From Spiroplasma ixodetis (GTDB lineage: Bacteria; Bacillota_I; Bacilli_A; Mycoplasmatales; VBWQ01): a stretch of 64,000 nt of DNA. The position numbers and the translations under genes were made by a program. Within the stretch, counting starts at the first letter, position 1. Each line of letters begins with the position of its first letter. Under the pieces are notes generated by a model. The model was not told the origin of the DNA. It did no database searches and saw nothing but the letters and a program-made list of their open reading frames with translations. Below, in pieces: positions 52,242 through 62,160 of the stretch. The DNA is taken from positions 1,674,001 to 1,738,000 of the forward strand of contig NZ_AP026933.1 in assembly GCF_027923845.1 (NCBI RefSeq). Reading direction: 5' to 3'.

Positions 52242-52341
52242 ATGCCAGAAGTCTCACAAGTAATTATTGGTGAACTATTTGGCACATTTATCCTAATTTT
52301 ACTAGGAAATTGTGTTGTTGCCAACGTTTTATTAAAAAAAC
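52242..52341 (+). pseudogene. glpF: Glycerol uptake facilitator, first 33 codons only
   Basis: MPEVSQVIIGELFGTFILIL, then LGNCVVANVLLKK, the first membrane helix and loop of a GlpF aquaglyceroporin (family pattern GExxGTxxLxxxGxGxxA, with Cys in place of the second Gly). At 52342 the sequence changes to the putative viral end block. Normal length is ~240 aa, so the gene is dead here. AAGGAGG precedes it, 18 bases after glpO. Confidence 0.75.
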
Positions 52342-52366
52342 GGGAGCGTACCGATGTTGTCAATAA
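52342..52366. repeat. Putative viral end sequence (right copy)
   Basis: GGGAGCGTACCGATGTTGTC followed by AATAA; matches the minus-strand block at 9762-9787 with three changes. It sits at the exact point where glpF stops matching its family. Confidence 0.45.
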
Positions 52367-52595
52367 TATTCAAATTTGTCTTAAAATTATAAAGTTAGAC
52401 GAGAATAATTTTGACTTCAATATGCAATTGTATCTTAATCTTAACACTTGAAAAATATTAGTCAACAATAATACTTACTTTTATAACACAAAAATTCTTA
52501 TTAAAGCATCTTTAATAAGTTTTATTTTATTTTTTGGTTTTTTTAAAATTTTAATTTTAATTTATAATAACTGGATGGCTGTATTTATTTGATAG
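52367..52595 (+). pseudogene. Open frame of unknown origin, end of a membrane protein
   Basis: IQICLKIIKLDENNFDFNMQ... then LYLNLNTWKILVNNNTYFYN and a strong membrane helix (LISFILFFGFFKILILI), ending MAVFIW. It has no start of its own and overlaps the 3' end of the ISLre2 gene. Because it follows the putative viral end and has plus-strand viral fragments beyond it, it may be part of the third viral copy; not recognised. Confidence 0.35.
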
Positions 52596-53722
52596 CATTT
52601 AAAATTAACCATTTTTGTATACATATCAATGTTATAGGTTCTATCACCAATCATTTTTTTTAAAATTTGTTTAATATTAGTTTCAGTAAAGCAACCAATA
52701 TTTTCAACTAGTGCTTGGTTTAATACACCATCTTTTGCATTAATAAAATAACCAACTTTTAATTTTTTATATTGTAAAGTTAATGATTGTAAAAAATCAA
52801 TTAATTCATAATATTGACCTTTTTCAAATAAAGTTATTGCATTTTCATAGTGTAATTTAGCGATTTTATTTTTTCTTCTTCCTGCCATTATGCCAAGAAA
52901 TAAAACATGAAAAGCATGGAATTTATCTAAAATAAATTTAGCATTTAAAATTGTAGCAGTTTTTCTAATTCATTTTGCACTATCACCACAAACTATTAAA
53001 TTTGCTTGGTCAAAGTTTTCAAAATATAAATTACCATATTTTTGAATAAATTTAGCTGTTTTTTCTGCACCAATTTCTGTTTTTGATACTCTTATTTTAC
53101 AAACTGCTCTTTTATTAATTAATTTTCCATTTTTCTTTTTACCAGTACAAAATACTAATAATCTCATAGAACATTTTTTACAATTTTTAGTATTGTGTTT
53201 TTCATTAAACTTAAATTTTCTATGTCCATCATCAATATTTATATATAAAGTTTGATTTTTTTCTAATACTATTTTAGGTATATTTGCTTTTGGTAATTCA
53301 AATTTTTGATATGTTCTACAAACTGTACTATTACTTATTAAACCTTCAATAAAAGTATCACAAACATCACGATACTTTTTATCATCAGCAAAATATTTTA
53401 AAATTTGTTTAATAACATTTGGTGCAAGCTTACTATATTTTTTAACACCAAGATAGTTATCTAATAAGGATACGTATTCAGTTTTTTGTTTTTCTATGTT
53501 ATAATGTTTACAAATACGCCGTTTATAAGTTAGTAAACCCTTTTTTGCTTTTAATTTTCTTTTTCTAAATCTATATGATTTATATTCAGATTTATCACAT
53601 ATACTTCATAAATAATCATCTATTTTGGAAAATAATTCTTCTGTTTGTTTTAAACTTAATTCATCTTGATTAAAATCATGTTTGTCTCAATCAAAATTAT
53701 TAGTAAATGGTAATATAAACAT
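52562..53722 (-). CDS. ISLre2-type (UPF0236) transposase, intact
   Basis: 386 aa. Contains KKGLLTYKRRICKHYNIEKQ, FADDKKYRDVCDTFIEGLIS, LYINIDDGHRKFKF, NLIVCGDSAKWIRKTATILN, KFILDKFHAFHVLFLGIMAG and NIGCFTETNIKQILKKMIGD, the conserved blocks of this transposase group (Asp residues in INIDDGH and CGDSA). Same family as the broken gene at 22961-24081 but only moderately similar. AGAAAGGAAC precedes the start at 53722. Element ends not found. Confidence 0.82.
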
Positions 53723-53794
53723 TTTTAATGTTCCTTTCTAATTTTTGTTTGTTAATAATTTAAGTTTAATTTTTTTTAAAAAATAAGGAGTAAA

Positions 53795-54322
53795 TATGGC
53801 TTTTATCACTAGTTATGCACAATTAAATAAAAAATATAATCTTAATTTTAGTGATAATAATTATGGTTTTAGTTGAGATATTTTTAAACAATTTGTTGGT
53901 GATGAATGAGCAGAATTTTTCACAACCAATTGTTTCTATCGTTTTGTTCCAACAGCACGGGGAACAAGAAAAACTTGAAACTGTTTAGCATTTGATTTAT
54001 TTATATGTTGTAATTTTAGTGATAGTAGTGTCCAAGAAGTAAGAAGATATGAAAATACTCATAGCGAAACTACAATTGGTGCTTTAATGAATGTTTGTCA
54101 AGTTTTATTAGATACATATAATATTAATTTATTACCTAATAATCCACATGGCATTAAATGAAAAATTACTAAGGATGGGGGATGTATTATCTTTCCAAGT
54201 AATCAACAAATTGATTTTATTGGTTATGCTAATGGTAATAAAATTTTTGGAAAAGAAGCAGGTGGTTCAAGTTTTTTAGGTTCAAGAACAGATGAAATTA
54301 TTATGGCAGAAGAAAAAGAAAC
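53795..54322 (+). pseudogene. Terminase large subunit (viral ATPase), 5' part
   Basis: MAFITSYAQLNKKYNLNFSD... then RFVPTARGTRKTWNCLAFDL (deviant Walker A, RGTRKT), HSETTIGALMNVCQVLLDTY, and DEIIMAEEKE, a Walker B with the catalytic Glu. This is the N-terminal ATPase half of a packaging terminase. IS3 copy 3 cuts it right after Walker B at codon 176; the nuclease half is missing. AAGGAG upstream. Probably belongs to the third copy of the portal-type virus. Confidence 0.65.
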
Positions 54323-54398
54323 TGGATGGGTTACACTTTATTGGACACTAATTACGTAGACAAGTGAACAAATTTGTTAAAAGAAAGGAACTATAATT

Positions 54399-54677
54399 AT
54401 GACCAATATTAACTCATATACCGACGAATTTAAAAAGCAAATAGTAGCTTTATATCAAAGTGGTAAGTCAGTGTCTTGTCTTGCTAAAGAATATAATGTT
54501 ACAAAAGCAACTACTTATAAATGAATTAAACAATTTACTAATTCAGGTAGTTTTAAAATTAAAAATAATCTTTCAGATTTAGAAAAACAATTAATTCAAG
54601 CAAATAAAGAATTAAAACAATTACGAATGGAAAATGATATTTTAAAGCAAGCAGCACTAATAATAGGCAGAAAATAG
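54399..54677 (+). CDS. IS3-family OrfA, copy 3
   Basis: 92 aa, intact; helix-turn-helix protein with one change (VTKATTYKW). Confidence 0.85.
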
Positions 54678-55515
54678 AAATTATTACTAAAAATAAAGTT
54701 AAATATAAAATTCGCACAATGTGTCGTTTTTTAAAACTCTCTAAATCAACATATTATTTTAATTTAAAGAAAAAGAAAAAATTCAAAATAATATTTATGA
54801 TGAAGCTGTTATTAGTGCTTTTAAAGAAAATAAAGAAGTTTATGGTACTAGAAGATTAAAAGTCATACTAGCAAACCAAGAAATTTATTTATCACGCAGA
54901 AAAATTAAAAAAATTATGAATAAGCATAATTTAATATCAAAATACACTAAATTATCATTCAAAAATCATCATAATAAAGTCAATGATAGTCAAATTACCA
55001 ATCTTGTTAATAGAGACTTTAATAATAGAATTAAAAATGAAGTTATTGTCAGTGATTTAACTTATGTTCAAGTTAATGGTAAATGAAACTATATTTGCCT
55101 ATTAGTAGACCTGTACAACCGCGAAATTATTGGACATAGTGTTGGAGTTAAAAAGATGCATCATTAGTACATCAAGCATTTATGCACTCAAATCGCTGTT
55201 TAAAAGATATTCAAATATTTCATAGCGATCGCGGTAATGAATTCAATAATAAAACTATTGATAAACTTTTATTAGCATTCAATATTACCCGTTCTTTAAG
55301 CAAAAAAAGGATGTCCTTATGACAATGCTGTTGCTGAAGCAACTTTTAAAACTTTCAAAACAGAGTTTATTAATGATAAAAATTTTACATCATTAATCCA
55401 ATTAAAATTAGAATTATTTGATTACATAAATTGATATAACAACATAAGAATTCACAGCACTCTAAACTACCTAACTCCCGTTAAATATCATGAACAAATG
55501 TCTACCAAAAAATAG
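54670..55515 (+). pseudogene. IS3-family OrfB, copy 3, frameshifted
   Basis: One base lost in GTTAAAAAGATGC (near 55151) brings in a TAG, and one base gained in GCAAAAAAAGGATG (near 55305) would restore the frame. The first loss is shared with copy 2 but not copy 1. Confidence 0.88.
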
Positions 55516-55538
55516 TCCTAAAAAGGGTTGGCATTCCA

Positions 55539-55708
55539 CTTCAGTATTTTCTAGTAATAAATCTACTGCTTTTGATATTGGATCATTATTATTAAAGTTA
55601 TCTTTTTTAGCCATCTGTAACTCACTCTTTCTAGTCATTTAATTATATTTACTAGAATTAATTAAACATAGTTATTTTTGTAAGTTACACAGATTACTAA
55701 ACATTTCC
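55539..55708 (-). mobile_element. IS256 5' end fragment
   Basis: 170 bases in minus orientation from the left end (GGAAATG at 55708) through MTRKSELQMAKKDNFNNN to 'LLLENTE'. Abuts IS3 copy 3 without spacer. Confidence 0.85.
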
Positions 55709-55748
55709 TTTTTCTCTCGTTATTGTTATTCTCTAACATTATATCCAT
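55709..55748 (-). pseudogene. First 13 codons of a truncated gene
   Basis: MDIMLENNNNERK behind AAAAAGGAAATATAAAAT, then IS256 begins. A 17-bp palindrome (55784-55800) lies upstream. The MLENNNN start recalls the scaffold-like viral gene at 5827 (MLENENN), but too little is left to say. Confidence 0.4.
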
Positions 55749-55783
55749 ATTTTATATTTCCTTTTTAAAATAAATAGTGTATT

Positions 55784-55800
55784 AAACTTATATTAAGTTT
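55784..55800. promoter_or_regulatory. Palindrome AAACTTATATTAAGTTT
   Basis: Near-perfect 17-bp palindrome upstream of the truncated gene at 55748. A sister site with one change is at 56311-56327, upstream of the next minus-strand gene. Candidate binding site of a common regulator. Confidence 0.4.
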
Positions 55801-55833
55801 ATGTTTTTGATTTTAGCATCTTTTTTAATTTAG

Positions 55834-55864
55834 AAAAATAGTTACCAAAATGGTAACTATTTTT
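55834..55864. terminator. Bidirectional terminator
   Basis: AAAAATAGTTACC-AAAAT-GGTAACTATTTTT, 13-bp perfect stem with A and T tails. The minus-strand gene's stop codon (55863) lies at its edge. Confidence 0.8.
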
Positions 55865-56243
55865 ATTTTGCTATAAATTTATTATTAATTTTAGTTTTAT
55901 GTTGGATTGATAAACTTATTTTATTTATTTCATCAATAAAATTATTATCTTTTTCTATATCTCAACCATTTTTTTGATCAATTTCTTTTGTTATTTTTTC
56001 CAATTCTATTTTGATTTCTTTTAAACTAGTTTTATTAATATTATTATTTAATCTTTTTTCAATATTTTGAATTTTTATATCAATTTCATAATATCAAGTG
56101 GTATCTACAACATTGCAAAGTGGTTCTTGTATTCAAGCATGGTACATTTTTCTTTCTTCAAATCCTTCTGGAAGTTTTATTTCTTCTTTAATTTCAGCAA
56201 TTAATTTATATATACTTTTTATTTTTTTAACTTTACTATACAT
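55863..56243 (-). CDS. 126-aa coiled-coil protein
   Basis: MYSKVKKIKSIYKLIAEIKE... mostly helical; a short aromatic part (MYHAWIQEPLCNVVDTTWYY), then charged heptads (IKIQNIEKRLNNNINKTSLK). No signal or membrane span. Behind GAAAGGAAG, ends in a strong terminator. Not recognised. Confidence 0.6.
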
Positions 56244-56310
56244 ATCTTTTTATCTTCCTTTCAAAAAAATAAAAAACCCATATACTTTAAAAATTAAAAT
56301 AATGAGTTGA

Positions 56311-56327
56311 AAACTTAAATTAAGTTT
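56311..56327. promoter_or_regulatory. Palindrome AAACTTAAATTAAGTTT
   Basis: About 70 bases upstream of the 56243 start; same pattern as 55784-55800. Confidence 0.4.
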
Positions 56328-56401
56328 AAAAAATTGTATCATAATATCTAGAATATTTGGTGTTAAATTTTTATACATATTTTTAAAATATAAAAAAATA
56401 G

Positions 56402-57340
56402 GGCTTTTCTCCCTTTATGTACTATTTTAATTTTATCACATAAATGCTGAGAAAAGCCTATCTACGGACTTCTCCCCACATTTTTAAATCAAACATAGAA
56501 TTACAGTTTCAAAACTAGGTATCTTGTTGAATTTATATGCAGCTTCTTTAGCATATAAATGAACATGATGTTTTGCAACTTTGATATGTGTTTTAAATGT
56601 TCTTCTTATATGTTTTCAAACTGATTCAATTTGGTTGGTATTTACACCAATTTTTGAAACATAGCCATCTTGATGGTTAACTGTTTCATGCTTAGTGAAA
56701 ACTGATTTAAAATCGCAATATCCTTTTCAAGAATCAGTATATACAAGACATTTTGAAGAAATGTGGTTTTTTGCAAACTGCAAAAGATTTTTACTCTTTG
56801 CGTTTTTCAATACTTTCACAATTAAATTATTGGTTGTTTTTTGATAAATGCCAACAATCAAGGTTTTATTCACCAAGGATCTTCCTTGTTTTTTAAAACC
56901 CATATGTGAAAGATACATTTCATCAATTTGCACTGTACCTTCAACAATAAATTGAGGTTTTTGTTTTGCAATACGTGTTCTGATTTTATGAGTCATTCTT
57001 CAAGCAGTTTTCAAAGTCACTCCCAATTCTTTTGCAATATCTGTTGATGGAATTCCATGTTTGGTGTTTATTCATCTAAAGATAAGATAAAACCAAGATG
57101 TTAAAGATGTTTGTGACCTTGAAAATATGGTGCCTGTGAGAATGCTAAATGTTTGATTACATTTTAAACATCTCATTCTTTTTAAATCAGAAGTATTCAA
57201 ATTAAAACTAAAACACCTAATACATTTGTTTTCTTTTAAATTTGCTATATATGCAAGACATTGCTGTTCAGTTTGAAAAGCATTGTTGAATTCATTCAGT
57301 TTCATTATTCCCTCCACAAGTACATGTGGGGAGAAGTCCG
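56402..57340 (-). mobile_element. IS1595-family element, copy 12 (subfamily B)
   Basis: 939 bp, duplication AAAAATAG at 56394-56401 and 57341-57348. Lies between two minus-strand host genes and breaks neither. Confidence 0.92.
56484..57305 (-). CDS. IS1595-family transposase, copy 12
   Basis: 273 aa, intact with UGA as Trp, consensus B (CIRCFSFNLN variant). Confidence 0.9.
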
Positions 57341-57353
57341 AAAAATAGTTATA

Positions 57354-57391
57354 GATAAATAAAACTACTCAATTGAGTAGTTTTATTTATC
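57354..57391 (-). terminator. 38-bp perfect palindrome, terminator
   Basis: GATAAATAAAACTACTCAA and its exact complement with no loop bases; it overlaps the stop codon of the 57898 gene, so it most likely ends that transcript. Confidence 0.75.
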
Positions 57392-57898
57392 TTCTTCAAT
57401 TTTTACTGTCATTTCTTGATCATCAAAAACAAATTTAACTTTTTTATCATCTTTTTTATTAACAGCATCACTGGGTTTATCATTTTTTTTATTTTCAAAT
57501 AAAGGTTTTGGTTTTTTCTTTAATTCTTTTTCATTTTTTAAATAATATTTTTGAACTATATCAAAAAGTTCATTATTTAAACTACCATCTTTATATCTCT
57601 TTTTAAATTTATAAAAATACTTATAACGCTTATCTAAAATTATTGATTTAATTTCATTAAAGAGTATAAAAGCATTTCTACTTGAAAATTTATAATTATT
57701 TTTACCTATTTTTACTAAATTATCACTTATAATATTATTTATTTTAAACTTAAATCTTTTTCTTTTAAAAAGAAAAATAACTAAAATAAAAATAAAAGTT
57801 AGCATTAATAATAATATTGATAATCCTATGATTATTCAGTCCTTTATTGAAAAATCTGATCAATTAACTAAAAACATTATATTTAAATTATTTTGCAT
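57383..57898 (-). CDS. 171-aa membrane-anchored protein
   Basis: MQNNLNIMFLVNWSDFSIKD, then one strong membrane span (WIIIGLSILLLMLTFIFILV), a basic stop-transfer region (FKRKRFKFK) and a charged tail with Lys/Asp repeats (KKPKPLFENKKNDKPSDAVN). Start 57898 chosen over the internal Met at 57805 for its AGGGGG site. Not recognised; a Spiroplasma membrane protein with a large cytosolic domain. Confidence 0.6.
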
Positions 57899-57967
57899 AT
57901 AAATAACCCCCTAAATTTTCTTAATATATAAATTTGCGTCATTTTATAAACAAGTTCTTCTTATCTT

Positions 57968-58461
57968 TTATTTTGGATAAATTACATTTAAAATTACACT
58001 TCCAATAACTAAAGGGTCATCATAAGTCATTTCAACTGTTAAAGTAGTTGGTTTAATGTTCATATTATTATATTTTAAATTACCTAAAATAATTTTTTCT
58101 TTTATTAAATTTGATTGTGGATTACTTTCAATTAGTCTCTCTTTAATAACCTCCTTTACAGTTTCTGGACTTGTCATTTTCAATTTGTCTTCAGGTTTTA
58201 ATTGCAGATTTGTTTTGTTTTTGAAAATTACTGCTAAAGTTTGTTTATTATCACTAATTGATGATTGTTTAGAGATCGAATCATTTGATTTTTTTTAATT
58301 TTTTCTTCCTCTTCTTCTTCTTTTTTTCCTTCTGTTTCGGCAATAGCTGTCATACCACCAGCAATGGTGGCTCCAATTAAAACTGCAGAGCCGATAAGAC
58401 CAGCAATAATTTTTGTTGATTTCTTCTTCTTTTTCTTTTCTTCTTCATCTTCTTCTGACAT
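57968..58461 (-). pseudogene. Membrane protein with poly-Lys/Glu regions, frameshifted
   Basis: MSEEDEEEKKKKKKSTKIIA, a membrane helix (GLIGSAVLIGATIAGGMTAI), EGKKEEEEEEKIKK; then at an 8-A run the frame changes and continues as NDSISKQSSISDNKQTLAVI ... 'KEVIKERLIESNPQS' ... VIGSVILNVIYPK. One base off in the A-run (near 58295); ~164 aa if repaired. Could be decay, slippage or sequence error. The C-terminal part looks like a small extracellular beta domain. Not recognised. Confidence 0.55.
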
Positions 58462-58670
58462 AAATTACAAACCTCTTTTCTAAGCCCTTAATTTTTTTCT
58501 AAGTTAATTTTACATGATTAAAAATAATCTATTGACATTTTACTTTTATTAGAGTAGAAATTTAAATAAACAATTAGTTGTATAAATTACTGATGTATTT
58601 TTTTATTTTTTGAAAATTAATAATCTTAAACATTAAAATAGTAATTATTATTACTTTTAATAAAGTTTTT

Positions 58671-58707
58671 TATCTTATTTTTTAAAGAACTTAGTAAAAA
58701 TAAGATA
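58671..58707. promoter_or_regulatory. Perfect inverted repeat upstream of the helicase gene
   Basis: TATCTTATTTTT and AAAAATAAGATA with a 13-base loop, ending 36 bases before the helicase start codon. Could be an operator over the promoter, or a leader hairpin. Confidence 0.45.
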
Positions 58708-58743
58708 AAATATTAATATTGCATTAAAGAAAAAGGTGAACGC

Positions 58744-60102
58744 ATGTCATTTCAACAATTTAATTTACAACCATGACTAATTGAAAATTTAAAAAAAGAA
58801 AAACTAATTAATCCAACACCAGTCCAAACCGAAATTATTCCTTTAGCATTAACTAATAAAAACTTAATTATTAAAAGTGCTACTGGTAGTGGTAAAACTC
58901 ATACTTATTTAATTCCAATTTTAAATAATTGTAATGTTACTTTAAAAGTAACACAAGCAGTTATTATTACACCTACTCGTGAACTTGCTCAACAAACGTT
59001 CAATTTTTTAAAAGCTTTAATCAAAGATCAAAATATTAGCATTGCTTGTTTAGTCAGTGGCAAAGATATTATTCGTCAAAGTAATAATTTAAGTAATAAT
59101 CAACCACAAATTGTAATTGGAACTCCAACTAGATTAAAACGTTTATATGAACTTAATATGTTAGCAATTACTACTACTAACACTTTAGTTATTGATGAAT
59201 GTGATATGTTATTTGATATGGGATTCATGGAAGATTTAGATTTTTTAATTACTAAAATGAATAAAAATACTCAAATTATGACTTTTTCAGCAACAATATT
59301 ACCCCAACTAGTTACTTGATTAAAAAAATATATTACTAACGCTACTACAATTAGTATTGATAATAAATCTCAAAAAATTCAACATATTTTTATTAATCGT
59401 CATCATCAAGATAGTAAAAAACAACTACAATCATTATTAACAATGTTTGATCCTTATTTATGCTTAATTTTTGTTAATAACAAAGAAAATATTGAAGAAA
59501 TTGCAAACGTCTTAATTGAAGAAAATAAAAAAGTAGCAATCTTACATGGTGGATTACCAGCACGAGAACGTTCTCAAACTTTTAAACGTATTAAAAATTT
59601 TGAATATCAATATGTTGTTTGTTCAGATATCGCAGCACGTGGTATTGATATTGAAGGGGTATCTCATGTTATCTCTTTACAATTACCGACAAATAATCTA
59701 GAATATTATTTTCATCGAGCAGGGCGAACAGGACGAGCTAACTATTCAGGTATTTCTTATGTATTTTATGATAAGAGTGATAATTCTACTATTCATAAGT
59801 TAAAAAATTTAAATGTTCCAATAGAATACTATAAAATTAAAGATAATAAGTTACTACCAGAAATTAGTAATGACAACATCGTTGCTCATAAACGAAAAAT
59901 AGAAAGAAATAAAGAAGAGCAATATGTTATTAATCGCTTTAAAAAAAATAAAAATGTAACTCCTGGTTATAAGAAAAAATTTAATAAAGATTTAGAAGCA
60001 ATAAAAAAAGAAACAAGAAAACAACACATTAAAGCATCAATTAAGAAAATTAAAAAAACACAAGCAATTGCAAGAAGAAAAAAACTTTTTGATGAAAATT
60101 AA
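58744..60102 (+). CDS. DEAD-box RNA helicase (CshB-like)
   Basis: 452 aa. All motifs in order: Q-motif FNLQPWLIENLKKEKLINPT, I SATGSGKT (~50), Ia TPTRELAQ, Ib IGTPTRLKR, II DECD (a variant of DEAD), III SAT, IV CLIFVNNKE, V SDIAARGIDIEG, VI HRAGRTGR. A Lys/Arg-rich C-terminal extension (~90 aa) probably binds RNA. Unwinds RNA in ribosome assembly or decay. Spacing AAAGGTG before ATG 58744. It heads a row with nfo and nadD (19 bases to nfo). Confidence 0.92.
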
Positions 60103-60121
60103 TAATGAAAGAGGAAGCAAG

Positions 60122-61021
60122 ATGGAAAATGACAAATTAATTATTGGATCTCATGTTTCAATGAAAGCACCAAAATATTTATTGGGTGCTCTTGAAGAGG
60201 CTCTAAGTTATAATGCCAATACGTTTATGTTTTATACAGGTGCTCCACAAAATACAATTCGTAAACCAACCAAAGCATTATTTATTAAAGAATTTACAGA
60301 AAAACTAATTGAAAAAAATATTGATATTAATAATCTTATTGTTCATGCTCCTTACATTATTAATCTGGCTAATAGTATTAACAAAAGTACTTACCAATTA
60401 GCAGTAGATTTCTTACGACAAGAAATAATTCGCTGTCAAGATATTGGCATTAAAACTTTGGTTTTACATCCAGGTAGCGCTGTTGGTGCTTTACCAGAAA
60501 CTGCTTTAGAACAAATTGTTAAAGGACTAAATGCAGCATGTTTAGAAAAACAAACTGTAAAAATTGCTTTGGAAACAATGTCAGGAAAAGGTAGTGAAGT
60601 AGGAACTACTTTTGAACAACTTCAATATATTATTAATAATGTAAAAAGACCCGAACTAATTGGTGTTTGTTGAGATACTTGTCACTTATCTGATGCTGGT
60701 TATGATCTTAATAATAATTTAGAACAAATAATACAAAAATTTGATCAACTTATTGGATTAGATAAATTATTAGTTATTCATGTTAATGATTCTAAAAACC
60801 CAATCAATGCTCATAAAGATCGTCATGCTAACTTAGGAATGGGTTATCTTGGTTTTCAAACTTTAATTAACATTATTTATCATCCATTGTTGCTTACTAA
60901 AATAAAAATTTTAGAAACGCCATGAATTAATGGCCATCCACCTTATTTACATGAAATTAAAATGATAAGAACAAAAAAATATAATAAAGAAATTTTAGAA
61001 TCATTAGGAACTAGCAAATAA
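60122..61021 (+). CDS. nfo: Endonuclease IV (AP endonuclease)
   Basis: 299 aa. Starts [20 protein letters not shown]; metal ligands in [75 protein letters not shown] and ILETPW. All three-zinc site residues visible. Cuts DNA at abasic sites in base-excision repair. The stop overlaps the nadD start by one base (TAATG), so the genes are coupled. Confidence 0.94.
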
Positions 61022-62070
61022 TGAAAAGAATTGGCATTTTTGGTGGAACTTTTGATCCATTTCATAATCAACATTTAAACATTGTAAATACAGCTTATCA
61101 TAAACTTTCACTTGATGAAGTTTGAATTTTACCAACAAAACAAAATCCGTTAAAAGATAGTGTCAGTGCCAGCGATCAACAAAGAGTCGATATGATTAAT
61201 TTAGTTATTAAAAACTATTTTTGAATAAAATTAAATGATTATGAACTAACAAGTAAGCAACCTAGTTATACTATTAATACTATTAACTACTTTATTGAAA
61301 ACTATCCAAATCACAAATTCTTTTTTATTATTGGTTCTGATAATTTATATACCTTAAATAAATGACAAGGAATTGAACAGTTAATTAATTTAGTTAAAAT
61401 TATTGTTGTTAATCGCCCTCATTATCGTAAAACATTAGAACTAATGTCAAAATACAAATGTCAAAATTTAGTAGTTCGACCAAGCAGTGATATTAGCTCT
61501 GCCAAAATTAGAAATGGTGAAATTATTAATCAAATCGATATTAAAATTAATGATTATATTAACAATAATTTAATATATAGTTATGAGCGTTTAAAAGCAA
61601 ATTTGGATAACAATAGAACTGAACATTGTATTAATGTTGGTAAAATGGCTGTTAAATTAGCAATCCATTATAACGAAGATGCTAATAAAGCCCTAATTGC
61701 TGGAACTTATCATGACCTTTGCAAACAATGAAGTAAAAATAAAATGACTAAATTTTTAACAAAATATAATAAAGAAATTTTACAAGAACCATTTCCAGTT
61801 TGACATGGTTATGTAGCAGCATTGTATTTAAAAAATCATTATCAGTACCATGATGATTTAGTTCTTCATGCAATTGCTAAACACACTACTGGTGCAAACG
61901 AAATGAAAACTTTAGAATTAATAGTATTATTAGCAGATAAAATATCAATTGAACGTAACCATTATTATGTTGAAGAATTAAGAAAACTTGCCTTTCAAGA
62001 TTTAACTGTTGCTTTTAAATACTATCTAGAAATTTTAAAAAAGCATTTACTAGAGCAAAAAAACCATTAA
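61021..62070 (+). CDS. nadD: Nicotinate-nucleotide adenylyltransferase fused to a YqeK-type HD domain
   Basis: 349 aa. Residues 1-~190: NadD with [15 protein letters not shown] (nucleotide-binding GxFxxxHxxH-type motif), [24 protein letters not shown] and the [10 protein letters not shown] (SST.IR-type) motif. Residues ~195-349: HD domain, with [19 protein letters not shown] (HD pair), [20 protein letters not shown] and LADKIS, as in YqeK, which degrades diadenosine tetraphosphate. The two are adjacent genes in Firmicutes and one protein here. Makes NaAD for NAD synthesis and probably hydrolyses Ap4A. Confidence 0.92.
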
Positions 62071-62160
62071 ATAATAAGTTTTTAACAATATATGAAGCGT
62101 GAAGTAATAAAAATTAACAAATAGTATCTATAGTAAAATACTTATTTATTAATTATTTAA

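Larger units (their letters stand above)
54323..55538 (+). mobile_element. IS3-family element, copy 3
   Basis: 1216 bp, TGGATGGGTTACAC to GGTTGGCATTCCA. Uninterrupted, so it shows the original sequence lost at the IS1595 pair in copy 2. No duplication: terminase at the left, an IS256 fragment at the right. Confidence 0.9.
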
